A stretch of 39,843 bases of DNA from Bacillota bacterium. GTDB taxonomy: Bacteria; Bacillota; Dethiobacteria; Dethiobacterales; Dethiobacteraceae. A program made the position numbers and the translations under genes. Positions within the stretch are counted from its first letter, which is position 1; the number at the start of each line of letters is the position of its first letter. Below the pieces are notes generated by a model. That model saw nothing but the letters and a program-made list of their open reading frames with translations, was not told the origin of the DNA and did no database searches. Shown here one piece after another: positions 8,303 to 16,958 of the stretch. The stretch spans positions 1 to 39,843 of the forward strand of contig QLUR01000026.1 in NCBI GenBank assembly GCA_018725565.1, written 5' to 3'.

Positions 8303-9543
8303 AAACTGAAATTATCGCGGTCGGAACAGAGCTTTTACTGGGGCAAATCAGTAACGGCAATGCACGGTTCCTTTCAGAAAAGCTGGCCGAACTGGGAATT
8401 GACGTTTACTGGCACAGCACGGTGGGAGACAATACCGTGCGCCTGGCCGGGGTTCTGAAAGCTGCGCTGGACAGGGCGGATTTGCTGATTTTATGCGGAG
8501 GACTGGGTCCGACGATGGATGACCTTACCAAGGAAACGGCGGCTGAAGTGCTAGGGCTTCCCCTGGAAGTAAACAGGGAATGGGAGTATCGCCTGGAACA
8601 GTTTTTTTCCGGGCTCGGTCGCCGCATGCCTGAGAACAACCGCAAGCAGGCACTGCTGCCCCGCGGAGCACAAATTATCCTGAACGAATACGGCACCGCT
8701 CCCGGCGTTTGGCTGGAGTACGGCCGGCAGTTGCTGATATTGCTGCCGGGACCGCCGCGGGAACTGGAACCGATGTTTGTCTGTAAAGTGATGCCTCGGC
8801 TGCAGAAGCTTGCTGGTGGGAAAATAATAGTTTCCAGGGTGCTAAAGGTAGCCGGCCTTGGAGAATCTGCACTGGAGGAAGCGATTGCCGATTTAAAGGC
8901 GGCGCAGTCCAACCCGACGATAGCGCCTTTGGCCCAGTATTCGGAGGTCCATCTCCGCCTGACGGCAAAGGCCGGCAGCCGGGAAGAGGCGGAAAATTTG
9001 CTGGACGGCCTGGAGGATAAGCTGCGCAACCGTCTTGGCGAGAGCGTGTTTGGCCGTGACGGGGAGCGGCTGGAGGAACAGGTGGGCAAGATGCTGATGG
9101 AGAGAAAGCTGACTCTCGCGGTAGCTGAGTCCTGTACAGGTGGGTTGCTGGCGCAGCTGCTGACGAGCGTTCCAGGCAGTTCAGCCTATTTTCTTCAGGG
9201 TCTCGTCACTTACAGCAACCGCTCAAAAACAGCTTTACTTGGCATTGATCCGGCGCGTTTGTGCAAATACGGCGCTGTTTCCCCGGAAATAGCCGGCGCC
9301 ATGGCTGAAAACGGCCGCAAGCTGGCAGGGAGTGACCTGTGCCTGGCTGTTACCGGGATTGCCGGCCCCACTGGGGGGACGGAAGAGAAACCGCCAGGTC
9401 TTGTTTACATTGCCTCTGCAACGGCGCATGATTTGGACTGCCGCCGGTTCAATTTTCCGGGCACGCGGCAAAGCATTCAGGAACGGGCCGCCGCAACGGC
9501 CTTAAACCTGCTGCGACTGAAACTTCTTCGCCAGGAGCAATAA
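8299..9543 (+). CDS. cinA: CinA, competence/damage-inducible protein with NMN deamidase domain
   Basis: A 414-residue two-domain protein. The N-terminal MoCF-like domain (about 1-170) shows AVGTELLLGQ, CGGLGPTMDD and LLPGPPREL. The C-terminal PncC domain (about 255-410) shows LAVAESCTGGLLAQLLT, the YSNRSKTALLG segment and AVTGIAGPTGG. It is expected to hydrolyse ADP-ribose and deamidate NMN in pyridine-nucleotide recycling. It lies directly upstream of recA, a common order. The ATG overlaps the preceding stop. The 89-bp gap to recA holds an SOS box. Confidence 0.95.
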   Translation: MKTEIIAVGTELLLGQISNGNARFLSEKLAELGIDVYWHSTVGDNTVRLAGVLKAALDRADLLILCGGLGPTMDDLTKETAAEVLGLPLEVNREWEYRLEQFFSGLGRRMPENNRKQALLPRGAQIILNEYGTAPGVWLEYGRQLLILLPGPPRELEPMFVCKVMPRLQKLAGGKIIVSRVLKVAGLGESALEEAIADLKAAQSNPTIAPLAQYSEVHLRLTAKAGSREEAENLLDGLEDKLRNRLGESVFGRDGERLEEQVGKMLMERKLTLAVAESCTGGLLAQLLTSVPGSSAYFLQGLVTYSNRSKTALLGIDPARLCKYGAVSPEIAGAMAENGRKLAGSDLCLAVTGIAGPTGGTEEKPPGLVYIASATAHDLDCRRFNFPGTRQSIQERAAATALNLLRLKLLRQEQ

Positions 9544-9599
9544 AAATATTTTTTTTAAAGCAGGAATTTCGCATAATGAAGAAGAAAAGTTAATGCAGG

Positions 9600-9613
9600 A
9601 GAACAAATGTTTG
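9600..9613. promoter_or_regulatory. LexA (SOS) box upstream of recA
   Basis: GAACAAATGTTT (9601-9612) matches the Gram-positive LexA consensus CGAACRNRYGTTYC at 12 of 14 positions when flanks are included. It lies 20 bp before the recA ATG and just before the GGAGGGG ribosome site. A CATAAT at 9572-9577 could be the -10, which would place the operator just inside the transcript. Confidence 0.75.
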
Positions 9614-9632
9614 GTTTGCGGAGGGGTTAAGA

Positions 9633-10649
9633 ATGGAAAAGCAAAAAGCTTTGGAGATGGCCTTGACTCAGATTGAAAGACAATTTGGCAAGGGATCGAT
9701 CATGAAACTGGGTGATTCCCAGGGGCGGCTCAGTCTGTCAGTAGTTCCAAGTGGCTGCTTGTCTCTTGACCTTGCCCTTGGCGTAGGCGGGCTGCCGCGC
9801 GGACGGGTAATTGAGATTTTTGGGCCGGAGTCTTCCGGGAAAACCACCGTGGCTTTGCATGCCATTGCTGAGGCGCAAAAAATGGGTGGTTTTGCCGCCT
9901 TTATTGATGCTGAGCATGCTCTTGATCCGCTCTATGCTAAAAATCTGGGAGTTAATATTGATGAATTGCTGGTTGCTCAGCCGGACACCGGCGAACAGGC
10001 GCTGGAGATTGCCGAATCGCTGGTCAGGAGCGGTGCGATCGACATTATCGTGATTGACTCCGTGGCGGCGCTGGTGCCTAAAGCCGAGATCGAAGGAGAA
10101 ATGGGGGACTCCCATGTCGGGCTGCAGGCCAGGCTGATGTCACAGGCCCTGCGCAAGCTTTCCGGAGCTATCGCCAAATCCAGCACCATCACAATTTTTA
10201 TCAACCAGTTGCGTGAAAAAATCGGGATAATGTTCGGGAACCCGGAGACGACTCCGGGAGGACGGGCGCTTAAATTTTACGCCTCGGTGCGTATTGACGT
10301 GCGCCGCCAGGAGACTCTGAAGCAGGGCAACGAGAACGTAGGCAGCAGAACCCGCGCCAAAGTCGTCAAAAATAAAGTGGCACCACCTTTTAAACAGGCA
10401 GATTTTGATATTATTTACGGTGAAGGCATATCCAAGGAGGGAACTTTGCTGGACCTAGGCTGTGAACTGGATCTGCTGCAAAAGAGCGGCGCCTGGTTTT
10501 CCTTCGGGGAGGAGAGACTTGGGCAGGGGCGGGAGAATGCACGCCTGTACCTGAAAGAACATCCTGATTTGGCACTAAGCATTGAGCGCAAAATCAGGGA
10601 AGCCTATGCTCTCCCGGTCAACGGTATTATTGGGCAGCTTGGTGATTGA
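9633..10649 (+). CDS. recA: Recombinase A
   Basis: The central homologous-recombination ATPase and SOS co-protease, 338 residues. Walker A is GPESSGKTT (64-72). The L1/L2 regions are seen as [20 protein letters not shown] and [20 protein letters not shown], and the [11 protein letters not shown] region is intact. The ATG follows GGAGGGG (9620-9626). An SOS box in the leader shows likely LexA control. The recX gene often found next to recA is absent here; rny follows after 288 bp with its own promoter. Confidence 0.98.
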   Translation: MEKQKALEMALTQIERQFGKGSIMKLGDSQGRLSLSVVPSGCLSLDLALGVGGLPRGRVIEIFGPESSGKTTVALHAIAEAQKMGGFAAFIDAEHALDPLYAKNLGVNIDELLVAQPDTGEQALEIAESLVRSGAIDIIVIDSVAALVPKAEIEGEMGDSHVGLQARLMSQALRKLSGAIAKSSTITIFINQLREKIGIMFGNPETTPGGRALKFYASVRIDVRRQETLKQGNENVGSRTRAKVVKNKVAPPFKQADFDIIYGEGISKEGTLLDLGCELDLLQKSGAWFSFGEERLGQGRENARLYLKEHPDLALSIERKIREAYALPVNGIIGQLGD

Positions 10650-10714
10650 ATACTGTTTATTAAAAAGCAAATTGATGGAAGCAGGTCACACTCCTGCTCA
10701 AAGGCCTGCTTATC

Positions 10715-10743
10715 TTGACACGGCCGGATAAAAAAGATACAAT
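10715..10743 (+). promoter_or_regulatory. Strong sigma-A promoter in the recA-rny gap
   Basis: A perfect -35 TTGACA (10715-10720) lies 17 bases from TACAAT (10738-10743). Transcription would start near 10,750, giving a leader of about 190 nt before rny. The terminator-like hairpin at 10,874-10,905 lies inside that leader. Confidence 0.8.
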
Positions 10744-10873
10744 CTAGGCAGCAGGAAAACGTGCGGATCCGATAAAGAGTAACCGGCTAGATGGCCTGAT
10801 CATATGAGTCTTTTACTGGTTAATAACAATAAGATGTGCTTTCCCAGTTAAGATAGGTATGGTGTCTCTTTAT

Positions 10874-10905
10874 AAGCTTGTGTGTCCGCACAGCTTTATT
10901 TTTTT
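10874..10905 (+). terminator. Intrinsic terminator-like hairpin in the rny leader
   Basis: An 8-bp stem with one bulged T (AAGCT, GTG against CAC, AGCTT) and a 6-base loop is followed by TTATTTTTTT. It ends 32 bases before the rny start codon, after the rny promoter. It could either attenuate rny or end a separate small RNA of about 150 nt. Confidence 0.6.
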
Positions 10906-10937
10906 GAATGTGAGAATTAAACCGGGAGGTAACAGTT

Positions 10938-12479
10938 TTGAATGCCGGACAACTTTTGTTTATTATTATTGCGGCTGCCTTAGGCGGTGCGGCAGTCGGC
11001 TATCTGTTCAGAAAGCAGATGGCGGAGAAAAAGATTCGTTCAGCGGAAGAAGCGGTAAAAATAATCCTTGATGAAGGTGAAAAGCAGGCCCAGGCGCTGA
11101 AACGGGAAAAGCTTGTCGAAGCTAAAGAAGAAGCTTACCGGATGCGTAAAGACCTGGAACAGGAGAGCCGGGAGAGAAGGGCGGAGATTCAGCGGCAAGA
11201 GCGGCGGCTGCAACAGAAAGAAGAGGCGCTGGACAAGAAACTGCTCCAGATGGAAAAGAAGGATGAAGAAGTCAGGGACAAGGAAGAACGGCTGGCAGTA
11301 AGTCAGGAAGAGGCCGAACTGCTGATAAAGCAGCAGCTTTCAGAATTGGAACGCATTTCCGGCTTGACTACGGAGCAGGCAAAGGAGACTGTGCTTTCCC
11401 GTGTGCGGGATGAAGTCAAGCATGAAATGGGGCTGATGATCAAGGAACTGGAAAGCGAGGCCAAGGAAGAGGCAGAAAAACGGGCACGACACATCATCAC
11501 CTATGCAATCCAGCGTTTTGCGGCAGATCACGCTTCCGAGTCGACGGTTTCAGTGGTTTCGCTGCCCAATGACGAAATGAAGGGCCGGATTATCGGTCGT
11601 GAGGGACGCAACATCCGTACGTTGGAAACGTTAACCGGGATAGATCTGATTATTGACGATACACCGGAAGCGGTGATCCTGTCCGGTTTTGACCCGATCC
11701 GCCGTGAAGTTGCCCGTATCGCACTGGAAAAGCTGGTGGCTGATGGTCGTATCCATCCGGCCCGTATCGAGGAGATGGTAGAGAAAGCCCGGCAAGAAGT
11801 CGATATCCGTATCCGGGAGGAAGGGGAACAGGCAGTATTTGCCGTTGGCGTACACGGTGTGCATCCTGAAATTGTTAAGTTGCTTGGGCGGCTTTGTTTT
11901 CGCACCAGTTATGGCCAGAATGTTCTCAGGCACTCTATTGAAGTGGCTTATCTGGCCGGGGCCATGGCTGCCGAACTGGGGCTAGACATCCAGTTTGCCA
12001 AGAGAGCCGGCCTGTTACACGATATAGGAAAAGCGGTTGATCACGAAGTTGAGGGATCGCACGTTGCCATTGGCGGTGACTTGGCCCGGAAATATCGGGA
12101 AACGCGGGAGATTGTTAATGCTATTGCAGCTCACCATGGAGATGAAGAGTTCTTGACGCTGGAGGCCGTCCTGATCCAGGCGGCTGATGCTGTTTCTGCG
12201 GCACGACCGGGAGCGCGCCGGGAAACGCTTGATGCCTATATTAAGAGACTGCAGAAGCTGGAGAAAGTTGCCGACACTCATGAGGGCGTGGACAAGGCAT
12301 ACGCCATCCAGGCCGGCCGGGAAATCCGTATTATGGTTAAGCCTGATAAAGTCGGTGATGTGGCGAGCATCCAACTAGCCAGGGATATAGTGAAAAAAAT
12401 TGAGCAAGAACTGGAATATCCCGGTCAGATCAAGGTAACAGTCATCCGGGAGACAAGAGCTGTTGACTACGCCAAATAG
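10938..12479 (+). CDS. rny: Ribonuclease Y
   Basis: A membrane-anchored endoribonuclease that initiates mRNA decay, 513 residues. The order is one N-terminal membrane helix (about 4-22), a long coiled coil (about 30-150), a KH RNA-binding domain with [12 protein letters not shown] (216-227), and an HD domain with the LLHDIGKA metal site (H361, D362). The start is TTG 10938, 7 bases after GGGAGGT. Length and order are standard. It has its own promoter and a long leader with a terminator-like hairpin, so its level may be adjusted by attenuation. Confidence 0.97.
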   Translation: MNAGQLLFIIIAAALGGAAVGYLFRKQMAEKKIRSAEEAVKIILDEGEKQAQALKREKLVEAKEEAYRMRKDLEQESRERRAEIQRQERRLQQKEEALDKKLLQMEKKDEEVRDKEERLAVSQEEAELLIKQQLSELERISGLTTEQAKETVLSRVRDEVKHEMGLMIKELESEAKEEAEKRARHIITYAIQRFAADHASESTVSVVSLPNDEMKGRIIGREGRNIRTLETLTGIDLIIDDTPEAVILSGFDPIRREVARIALEKLVADGRIHPARIEEMVEKARQEVDIRIREEGEQAVFAVGVHGVHPEIVKLLGRLCFRTSYGQNVLRHSIEVAYLAGAMAAELGLDIQFAKRAGLLHDIGKAVDHEVEGSHVAIGGDLARKYRETREIVNAIAAHHGDEEFLTLEAVLIQAADAVSAARPGARRETLDAYIKRLQKLEKVADTHEGVDKAYAIQAGREIRIMVKPDKVGDVASIQLARDIVKKIEQELEYPGQIKVTVIRETRAVDYAK

Positions 12480-12593
12480 GTTCCCAGGGGCGGGCGGGAT
12501 TTTTGTAGTCTGAGGCAGGATTACTGTTGGCTGCCGGAGAATAAATGTGCGCTTATTTTGCGCTCAATTTTCGCAAGCAGAGGAAGTGCCATA

Positions 12594-13112
12594 TTGGCTA
12601 AAACGAGGCAGCATGGCAAGCAGGATGCATACACGGCCAATTTATTGATTTCGCTTTTAATTCGTTTTCCGGAAATACTATCCATTAATTTTAATATGCC
12701 TCAAAACCGCTGCAAATTCACTTTTATGCTGTCCGGAAGGCAAGAGCGGGAAGAAGTGCTTCGCTTTCGCAAGACCTTCAAGGACGCTTTGGAAACATAT
12801 ATCAACCTGACAGGTGAATATTTTTCCGTCAAAATTGCGGCGACCTTTTCGCACAGACTCAATTTGCTGGAAATAACCAGCAACACCACATTTCTGTCAT
12901 TGGAAGCTATTCAGTTGATTTGTGGTCTGGTTGCCACCAGCTTTGGGGAGTCTTTGCTGAAAGACGCCGAGTGTCAGGATAGCACTCGGGATGATGATTT
13001 AAGCCGCCACGAAGAAATTATTGATTACCTCCTCAGTCACAGTGTCGGTTCCAGGCAGGACAACCTGTTTGCCTTCAGGGAGGCGGGCAGGGTATATGTT
13101 TATGACAAATAG
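12594..13112 (+). CDS. Conserved-looking protein of unknown function
   Basis: A soluble protein of 172 residues with no recognised domain. It is mixed alpha/beta, with no signal peptide or membrane segment, and ends in a short beta-like tail (AGRVYVYDK). I prefer TTG 12594, which has AGAGGAAG 7 bases upstream, over the in-frame TTG at 12558, which has no site. It lies between rny and the YmdB-like gene on the same strand. In Bacillus these two neighbours are functionally linked (YmdB influences RNase Y activity), which suggests, but does not show, a role connected with RNA decay or sporulation. Confidence 0.6.
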   Translation: MAKTRQHGKQDAYTANLLISLLIRFPEILSINFNMPQNRCKFTFMLSGRQEREEVLRFRKTFKDALETYINLTGEYFSVKIAATFSHRLNLLEITSNTTFLSLEAIQLICGLVATSFGESLLKDAECQDSTRDDDLSRHEEIIDYLLSHSVGSRQDNLFAFREAGRVYVYDK

Positions 13113-13152
13113 GTAAAATGGTATTTAAGTAAAAGCGGCTGGAGGGTTTTTA

Positions 13153-13938
13153 TTGCGGGTTTTAATGATCGGTGATGTGGTTGGTCAGCCTGGGCGACTG
13201 TGTGTCAGAGACATGCTTCCACGCATCAGGGAAAACTACTGCATTGATTTAGTTATTGCCAACGGGGAAAATCTGGCTGGCGGAATTGGCATTAACGAGA
13301 AAACAGCTAGAGAGCTTTTTAATTACGGAGTTGATATACTGACAACAGGAAATCATGTCTGGGATAAGAAGGAGTCGCTGACGCTCCTGGCCAGGGAACC
13401 GAGAATCTTGCGGCCGGCTAACTACCCGCCCGGAGCTCCGGGAAAAGGATCAATTGTTCTGAATGTCGGTAAAAAAGAAATTGCCGTACTTAACTTAAGC
13501 GGTCGTGTGTATATGTCTCCACTGGATTGCCCGTTTCGGCAGGGGGAGCAGGAGGTAGCGCGCCTGCGGCAGATTACTCCTGTAATTATCATTGACTTTC
13601 ACGCGGAGGCTACTTCTGAGAAAATCGCTTTTGGCCGCTTTCTGGATGGGCAGGTTTCGGCTGTGCTGGGTACGCACACGCATGTCCAAACGGCTGACGG
13701 CAGGGTTTTCCCTGGGGGAACGGCGTTTATTTCCGATGTGGGCATGACCGGACCTTATGACTCGTGTCTGGGAGTAGACACGGACACAGTTATCCGAAAG
13801 TTCCTGTGCCTGCTGCCACAGCGTTTTGATGTGGCAAAATCGGCATGCTGTCAGTTTAATGCAGTTGTGGTAGAGATTGATCCGGAAAACGGCCATGCGC
13901 TGACCATAGAAACTATTTTCGACCTGCTTGAACTCTAG
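13153..13938 (+). CDS. ymdB: TIGR00282-family metallophosphoesterase (YmdB-like)
   Basis: A cytosolic calcineurin-type phosphodiesterase, 261 residues. Metal-binding motifs are in order: MIGDVVGQPGR, NGEN, TTGNHVWDKKE, IDFHAEATSEK and GTHTHVQTADGRVFP. The Bacillus subtilis homologue YmdB hydrolyses cyclic nucleotides and affects biofilm choice and RNase Y activity. The TTG start follows GGAGGG. The order rny - unknown - ymdB - spoVS matches the conserved rny-ymdB-spoVS neighbourhood of spore formers. Confidence 0.93.
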   Translation: MRVLMIGDVVGQPGRLCVRDMLPRIRENYCIDLVIANGENLAGGIGINEKTARELFNYGVDILTTGNHVWDKKESLTLLAREPRILRPANYPPGAPGKGSIVLNVGKKEIAVLNLSGRVYMSPLDCPFRQGEQEVARLRQITPVIIIDFHAEATSEKIAFGRFLDGQVSAVLGTHTHVQTADGRVFPGGTAFISDVGMTGPYDSCLGVDTDTVIRKFLCLLPQRFDVAKSACCQFNAVVVEIDPENGHALTIETIFDLLEL

Positions 13939-13959
13939 AAGCTAATAAATTTCCGGAGG

Positions 13960-13988
13960 GAAGGATTTTTTAGATTGATAGGGAACTA
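13960..13988 (+). promoter_or_regulatory. Candidate sigma-H promoter for spoVS
   Basis: GAAGGATTT fits the sigma-H -35 consensus RNAGGAWWW fully. After 11 bases AGGGAACTA fits RNNGAATWW at 8 of 9 positions. In Bacillus subtilis spoVS is transcribed by sigma-H, so position and match agree with known biology. Confidence 0.6.
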
Positions 13989-14035
13989 AAGATGTTACAG
14001 TTATCAGAAAAGTCTAAAAACAGGAGGGGCACTAT

Positions 14036-14296
14036 ATGAACGTATTAAAAGTTTCAGCTAAATCCAATCCAAACTCTGTAGCCGGCGCACTGGCCGGAGT
14101 ACTTAGAGAGCGCGGCGGTGCGGAAGTGCAGGCTATTGGTGCCGGGGCCTTAAACCAGGCGGTAAAAGCTGTAGCTATTGCCAGGGGTTTTGTGGCCCCA
14201 AACGGGATAGATTTAATCTGTATTCCGGCTTTTACGGACATAATCATTGAGGGAGAAGAGAGAACAGCGATAAAATTGATAGTGCAACCGCGCTAA
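14036..14296 (+). CDS. spoVS: Stage V sporulation protein S
   Basis: A small Alba-like, probably nucleic-acid-binding protein of 86 residues needed for normal spore-coat assembly and sporulation timing. The sequence from KVSAKSNPNSVAGALAGVLR through GAGALNQAVKAVAIARGFVA to the closing IKLIVQPR is highly typical. The ATG follows AGGAGGGG. A candidate sigma-H promoter lies upstream and a strong terminator follows. Its presence marks the organism as a spore former. Confidence 0.97.
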   Translation: MNVLKVSAKSNPNSVAGALAGVLRERGGAEVQAIGAGALNQAVKAVAIARGFVAPNGIDLICIPAFTDIIIEGEERTAIKLIVQPR

Positions 14297-14312
14297 AGTG
14301 GCGTGCTTGACT

Positions 14313-14339
14313 ACACCCGGCGCAAGGGTGTTTTTTTTT
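14313..14339 (+). terminator. Terminator after spoVS
   Basis: ACACCC and GGGTGT form a 6-bp stem around a 7-base loop, followed at once by nine T residues (14331-14339). Confidence 0.85.
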
Positions 14340-14355
14340 GAAGGGAGTGCAGGAG

Positions 14356-15345
14356 ATGGAACTGCCGGACCGGGCTCTGGAATTGCACAGCCAGGCTGTA
14401 GTGGTAGATGCGCACTGCGATACTATCCATTTGTTGATTGACTCACACGGCCGGTATAATTTCAAGCAGCGCAACTGCATCGGGCACCTGGACCTGCCCA
14501 GACTGCGGCAAGGCGGAGTTGATGTGCAATTATTTGCCCTGTGTGTTGCAGGGCACAAAACGGGGTGCGGGGCGCTAAAACATGCGCTGGTGTTGCTGGA
14601 AGCTTTTCACCGCATGGCAGAGGACAACAGGGAGGATTTGACGCTGATTGCTGATGGGGCAGGCCTGACTGACAGCGTGGCCAATGGAAAGATAGCCGCT
14701 CTGCTGACCATTGAAGGAGGGGAACCGCTGGAGGGACGGGTGGAACTGTTGCATATTATGCATCGCCTGGGAGTAAGAGGGTTCAGCCTGACCTGGAATG
14801 ACCGCAACCTCCTGGCTGACGGGGTAGGTGTGGGTGAAAAGGCTGGTGGCCTTACTGAGTTCGGACGCCAAGTGTTGAGGGATGTTAACCGGCTAGGAAT
14901 GATCGTTGATGCTGCTCACCTGTCCCGGAGAGCTTTTTTTGAGTTGCTTGACGCTTCGATAAGCCCGGTAATTGTTTCCCATGCCAACGCAGCTGCTGTC
15001 AGCAATCACAGACGTAACCTTGATGACGCGCAAATAAAGGCGCTGCGTGACCAAGGCGGGGTGGTGGGCCTGACTTTTTACCCTCCCTTTGTGACGGGAC
15101 GAAATGAGGCTTGCCTTGAAGATTTGATGGAGCATTTTTGTTATATTGCGCAGTGCTTCGGAGTGGAAGTGCTGGGGCTGGGGTCTGATTACGACGGTAT
15201 TCCCGGGACTGTCACTGGCCTGGAAGACGTCTCTAGCTTACCGTTGCTTACGGCATCTTTGCTGGAGCGAGGCTTTTCAGAAAAGGAGATCAAAATGATA
15301 CTGGGCGGCAACTTTTTGCGGGTTTTTTCCAGATCTTTAGGGTAG
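14356..15345 (+). CDS. Membrane dipeptidase-like protein, peptidase family M19
   Basis: A zinc-dependent amidohydrolase-fold dipeptidase (renal dipeptidase family), 329 residues. The first metal motif is VVVDAHCDT (H20, D22). The bridging glutamate is in LTIEGGEPL, the histidine ligands are in DAAHLSRRAF and VSHANAAAVS, and the GSDYDGIPG motif is near the C-terminus. The substrate is probably a dipeptide, possibly with a D residue. The ATG at 14356 is chosen, with AAGGGAG upstream, over the TTG at 14338, which lies in the spoVS terminator tail. It leads a short transcript with the PHP gene 4 bp downstream. Confidence 0.92.
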   Translation: MELPDRALELHSQAVVVDAHCDTIHLLIDSHGRYNFKQRNCIGHLDLPRLRQGGVDVQLFALCVAGHKTGCGALKHALVLLEAFHRMAEDNREDLTLIADGAGLTDSVANGKIAALLTIEGGEPLEGRVELLHIMHRLGVRGFSLTWNDRNLLADGVGVGEKAGGLTEFGRQVLRDVNRLGMIVDAAHLSRRAFFELLDASISPVIVSHANAAAVSNHRRNLDDAQIKALRDQGGVVGLTFYPPFVTGRNEACLEDLMEHFCYIAQCFGVEVLGLGSDYDGIPGTVTGLEDVSSLPLLTASLLERGFSEKEIKMILGGNFLRVFSRSLG

Positions 15346-15349
15346 TCTA

Positions 15350-16183
15350 ATGTTCAGAATGAATGGAACAGTTGATTTACATGTCCACACTTCCTGCAGC
15401 GATGGGCTGCTGTCTCCGGCAGAAGTTGTTGAGCTGGCAGTATCTTCGCGGTTGGAGGCATTGGCTATTACTGACCACGATACGGTGGAAGGAATAGGAG
15501 ATGCGCAGCAGGCAGCGCGCAAACACGCGATTGAAGTTGTTCCCGGCGTGGAACTAAGCACTGAATATGACAAGCGGGAAGTTCACATCCTGGGGTATTG
15601 GATAGACCACAAGCATGCCAAACTGAACGGACTCCTTCAAGATTTAAGGCAAAGCCGGTATGAGCGTGCTCAAAAAATAGTTGACAAACTTTGTGCTCTC
15701 GGCTTTATGCTTGACTGTCAGGATGTGCTGAAAATAGCAGGGGATGCGGCTCCGGGCAGGCTGCATATTGCCCGGGCCCTGGTTGACCGGGGGTATGCGG
15801 AAAGTATCCGCGTTGCCTTCGAGCAATGGCTTGCCTACCGCAGGCCGGCTTATGTGGAGAGGTTCAAATTGTCGCCGCAAGAGGCAATCGCTGCAGTGCA
15901 TAGTGCAGGAGGAGCAGCCGTTTTTGCCCATCCTGGACTGACCGGGAACATTAAGCTGCTTGATTCCCTTGTCGAGTGGGGAGTAAAGGGCGTGGAAGTA
16001 TACCACCCGGAACACAGCATTTTGCATACTCTGCGTTTCAGAAGTATGGCTCTTAGAAGAAATCTTTGTATTACCGGGGGTTCTGATTTTCATGGCTCAG
16101 AAACGGGGAGAACACCCGGCCTTGGTTCCTATGGCATAAATGTAAAAGAATACCAGATTTTCAAGGCATTGAACAATCGATAA
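15350..16183 (+). CDS. PHP-domain phosphoesterase (TrpH/YciV type)
   Basis: A metal-dependent phosphoesterase of 277 residues. The PHP motifs are DLHVHTSCSDG (H11, H13, D18), ITDHDTVEG, PGVELSTEY and, near the end, the GGSDFHG motif. Relatives act on nucleoside 3',5'-bisphosphates or as 5'-3' RNA exonucleases, and either is possible here. ATG 15350 and ATG 15359 are both usable; only a weak AGGG lies upstream. Translation may depend on the dipeptidase stop 4 bp before. Confidence 0.9.
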   Translation: MFRMNGTVDLHVHTSCSDGLLSPAEVVELAVSSRLEALAITDHDTVEGIGDAQQAARKHAIEVVPGVELSTEYDKREVHILGYWIDHKHAKLNGLLQDLRQSRYERAQKIVDKLCALGFMLDCQDVLKIAGDAAPGRLHIARALVDRGYAESIRVAFEQWLAYRRPAYVERFKLSPQEAIAAVHSAGGAAVFAHPGLTGNIKLLDSLVEWGVKGVEVYHPEHSILHTLRFRSMALRRNLCITGGSDFHGSETGRTPGLGSYGINVKEYQIFKALNNR

Positions 16184-16262
16184 AGTTTGTCGTCTGTTAA
16201 AAGGATTTTTTCTTTTGAAAAAGAAATACTTATTTATTTTACTTTTTCGCAAGTACGACGTA

Positions 16263-16268
16263 TATAAT
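16263..16268 (+). promoter_or_regulatory. Possible -10 element of the biotin carboxylase operon
   Basis: TATAAT lies 22 bp before the ATG of the 71-residue gene, inside an AT-rich gap of 107 bp. No good -35 is present at 17 bases; TTTACT at 16238-16243 is 19 bases away. A regulated or alternative promoter is possible. Confidence 0.4.
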
Positions 16269-16290
16269 AACTGCAGAAGGGAGTATATCG

Positions 16291-16506
16291 ATGAGCTACA
16301 GGCCTGATATGACTGAAGCCGTAGTCTTGCCGGTCATTTCTGCCGCGGTTGCCGCCTATTTTGACCTGGAGATAAACGGTGGCAAAGCAGACAATATCTA
16401 TCGCCAACCGCTGGCGGGCGTCAGTTCAGTATGGGCTCTGCGAGGCAGAGAATTGCTGATGGATAGGAGACAACAGATAACTGTCTGGAGGGAAAAAGGA
16501 AAATGA
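16291..16506 (+). CDS. Small companion protein of the biotin carboxylase operon
   Basis: A 71-residue protein of no recognised family. It has a short hydrophobic stretch (VVLPVISAAVAAYF, about residues 11-24) and a basic C-terminus with SSVWALRGRELLMDRR. The ATG follows GAAGGGAG. Its stop overlaps the start of the biotin-carrier gene (ATGA), so the two are translated together. That implies a role as an accessory or stabilising subunit of the carboxylase or decarboxylase, comparable in place to the small subunits of sodium-pumping decarboxylases. No full membrane anchor is evident. The role is inferred from context only. Confidence 0.7.
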   Translation: MSYRPDMTEAVVLPVISAAVAAYFDLEINGGKADNIYRQPLAGVSSVWALRGRELLMDRRQQITVWREKGK

Positions 16507-16922
16507 GAATGTTCAAGATTACAGTGAACGGCAAAAGTTATGACGTGGCAGTGGAAGAAATAGCTGCTGACAGCCGCTCGAAACCTCAATTCATGGCTGC
16601 CAGGCCGTCGACCCCGGCTGCTCCTGCAGCGATGCCTGTTACAGAAGTACCGGCCAAACCTGTAACTGAAAAAAAAGTTCCTGCACCGCCGTCAACCGAA
16701 GCCGATAATACAGTTGTCGTCGCCCCCATGCCGGGAACGATACTTAACATCCTTGTCAAGGAAGGGACCATCGTGAAAGGCGGCGATGTGCTGCTGATTC
16801 TGGAAGCGATGAAGATGGAGAATGAGATTGTATCGCCTGTAGCGGGTAAGGTCAAAAAGGTAGCCGTCAGCAAAGGTGGAAGTGTGAATACTGGCGAGGT
16901 ACTTGTTGTTATAGAACAATAA
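16503..16922 (+). CDS. Biotin carboxyl carrier protein (biotinyl domain)
   Basis: A 139-residue biotin-bearing subunit that shuttles carboxyl groups. An N-terminal segment beginning MFKITVNGKSYDVAVEE precedes a flexible Ala/Pro-rich linker (about 30-68) and a C-terminal biotinyl domain with the biotinylated lysine in EAMKMENEI. This layout resembles the carrier subunits of methylmalonyl-CoA decarboxylase, oxaloacetate decarboxylase and glutaconyl-CoA decarboxylase more than AccB. ATG 16503 overlaps the preceding stop; ATG 16509 is an alternative. Biotin carboxylase follows, but no carboxyltransferase gene is present nearby. Confidence 0.92.
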   Translation: MRMFKITVNGKSYDVAVEEIAADSRSKPQFMAARPSTPAAPAAMPVTEVPAKPVTEKKVPAPPSTEADNTVVVAPMPGTILNILVKEGTIVKGGDVLLILEAMKMENEIVSPVAGKVKKVAVSKGGSVNTGEVLVVIEQ

Positions 16923-16958
16923 GGGTTTATCCTGACCACAGGGGGGAGGCAGATAAGA

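Noticed and set aside
10679-10710. AGCAGG/CCTGCT hairpin after recA as a terminator
   Set aside because: The stem is short, two right arms compete and no T-run follows.
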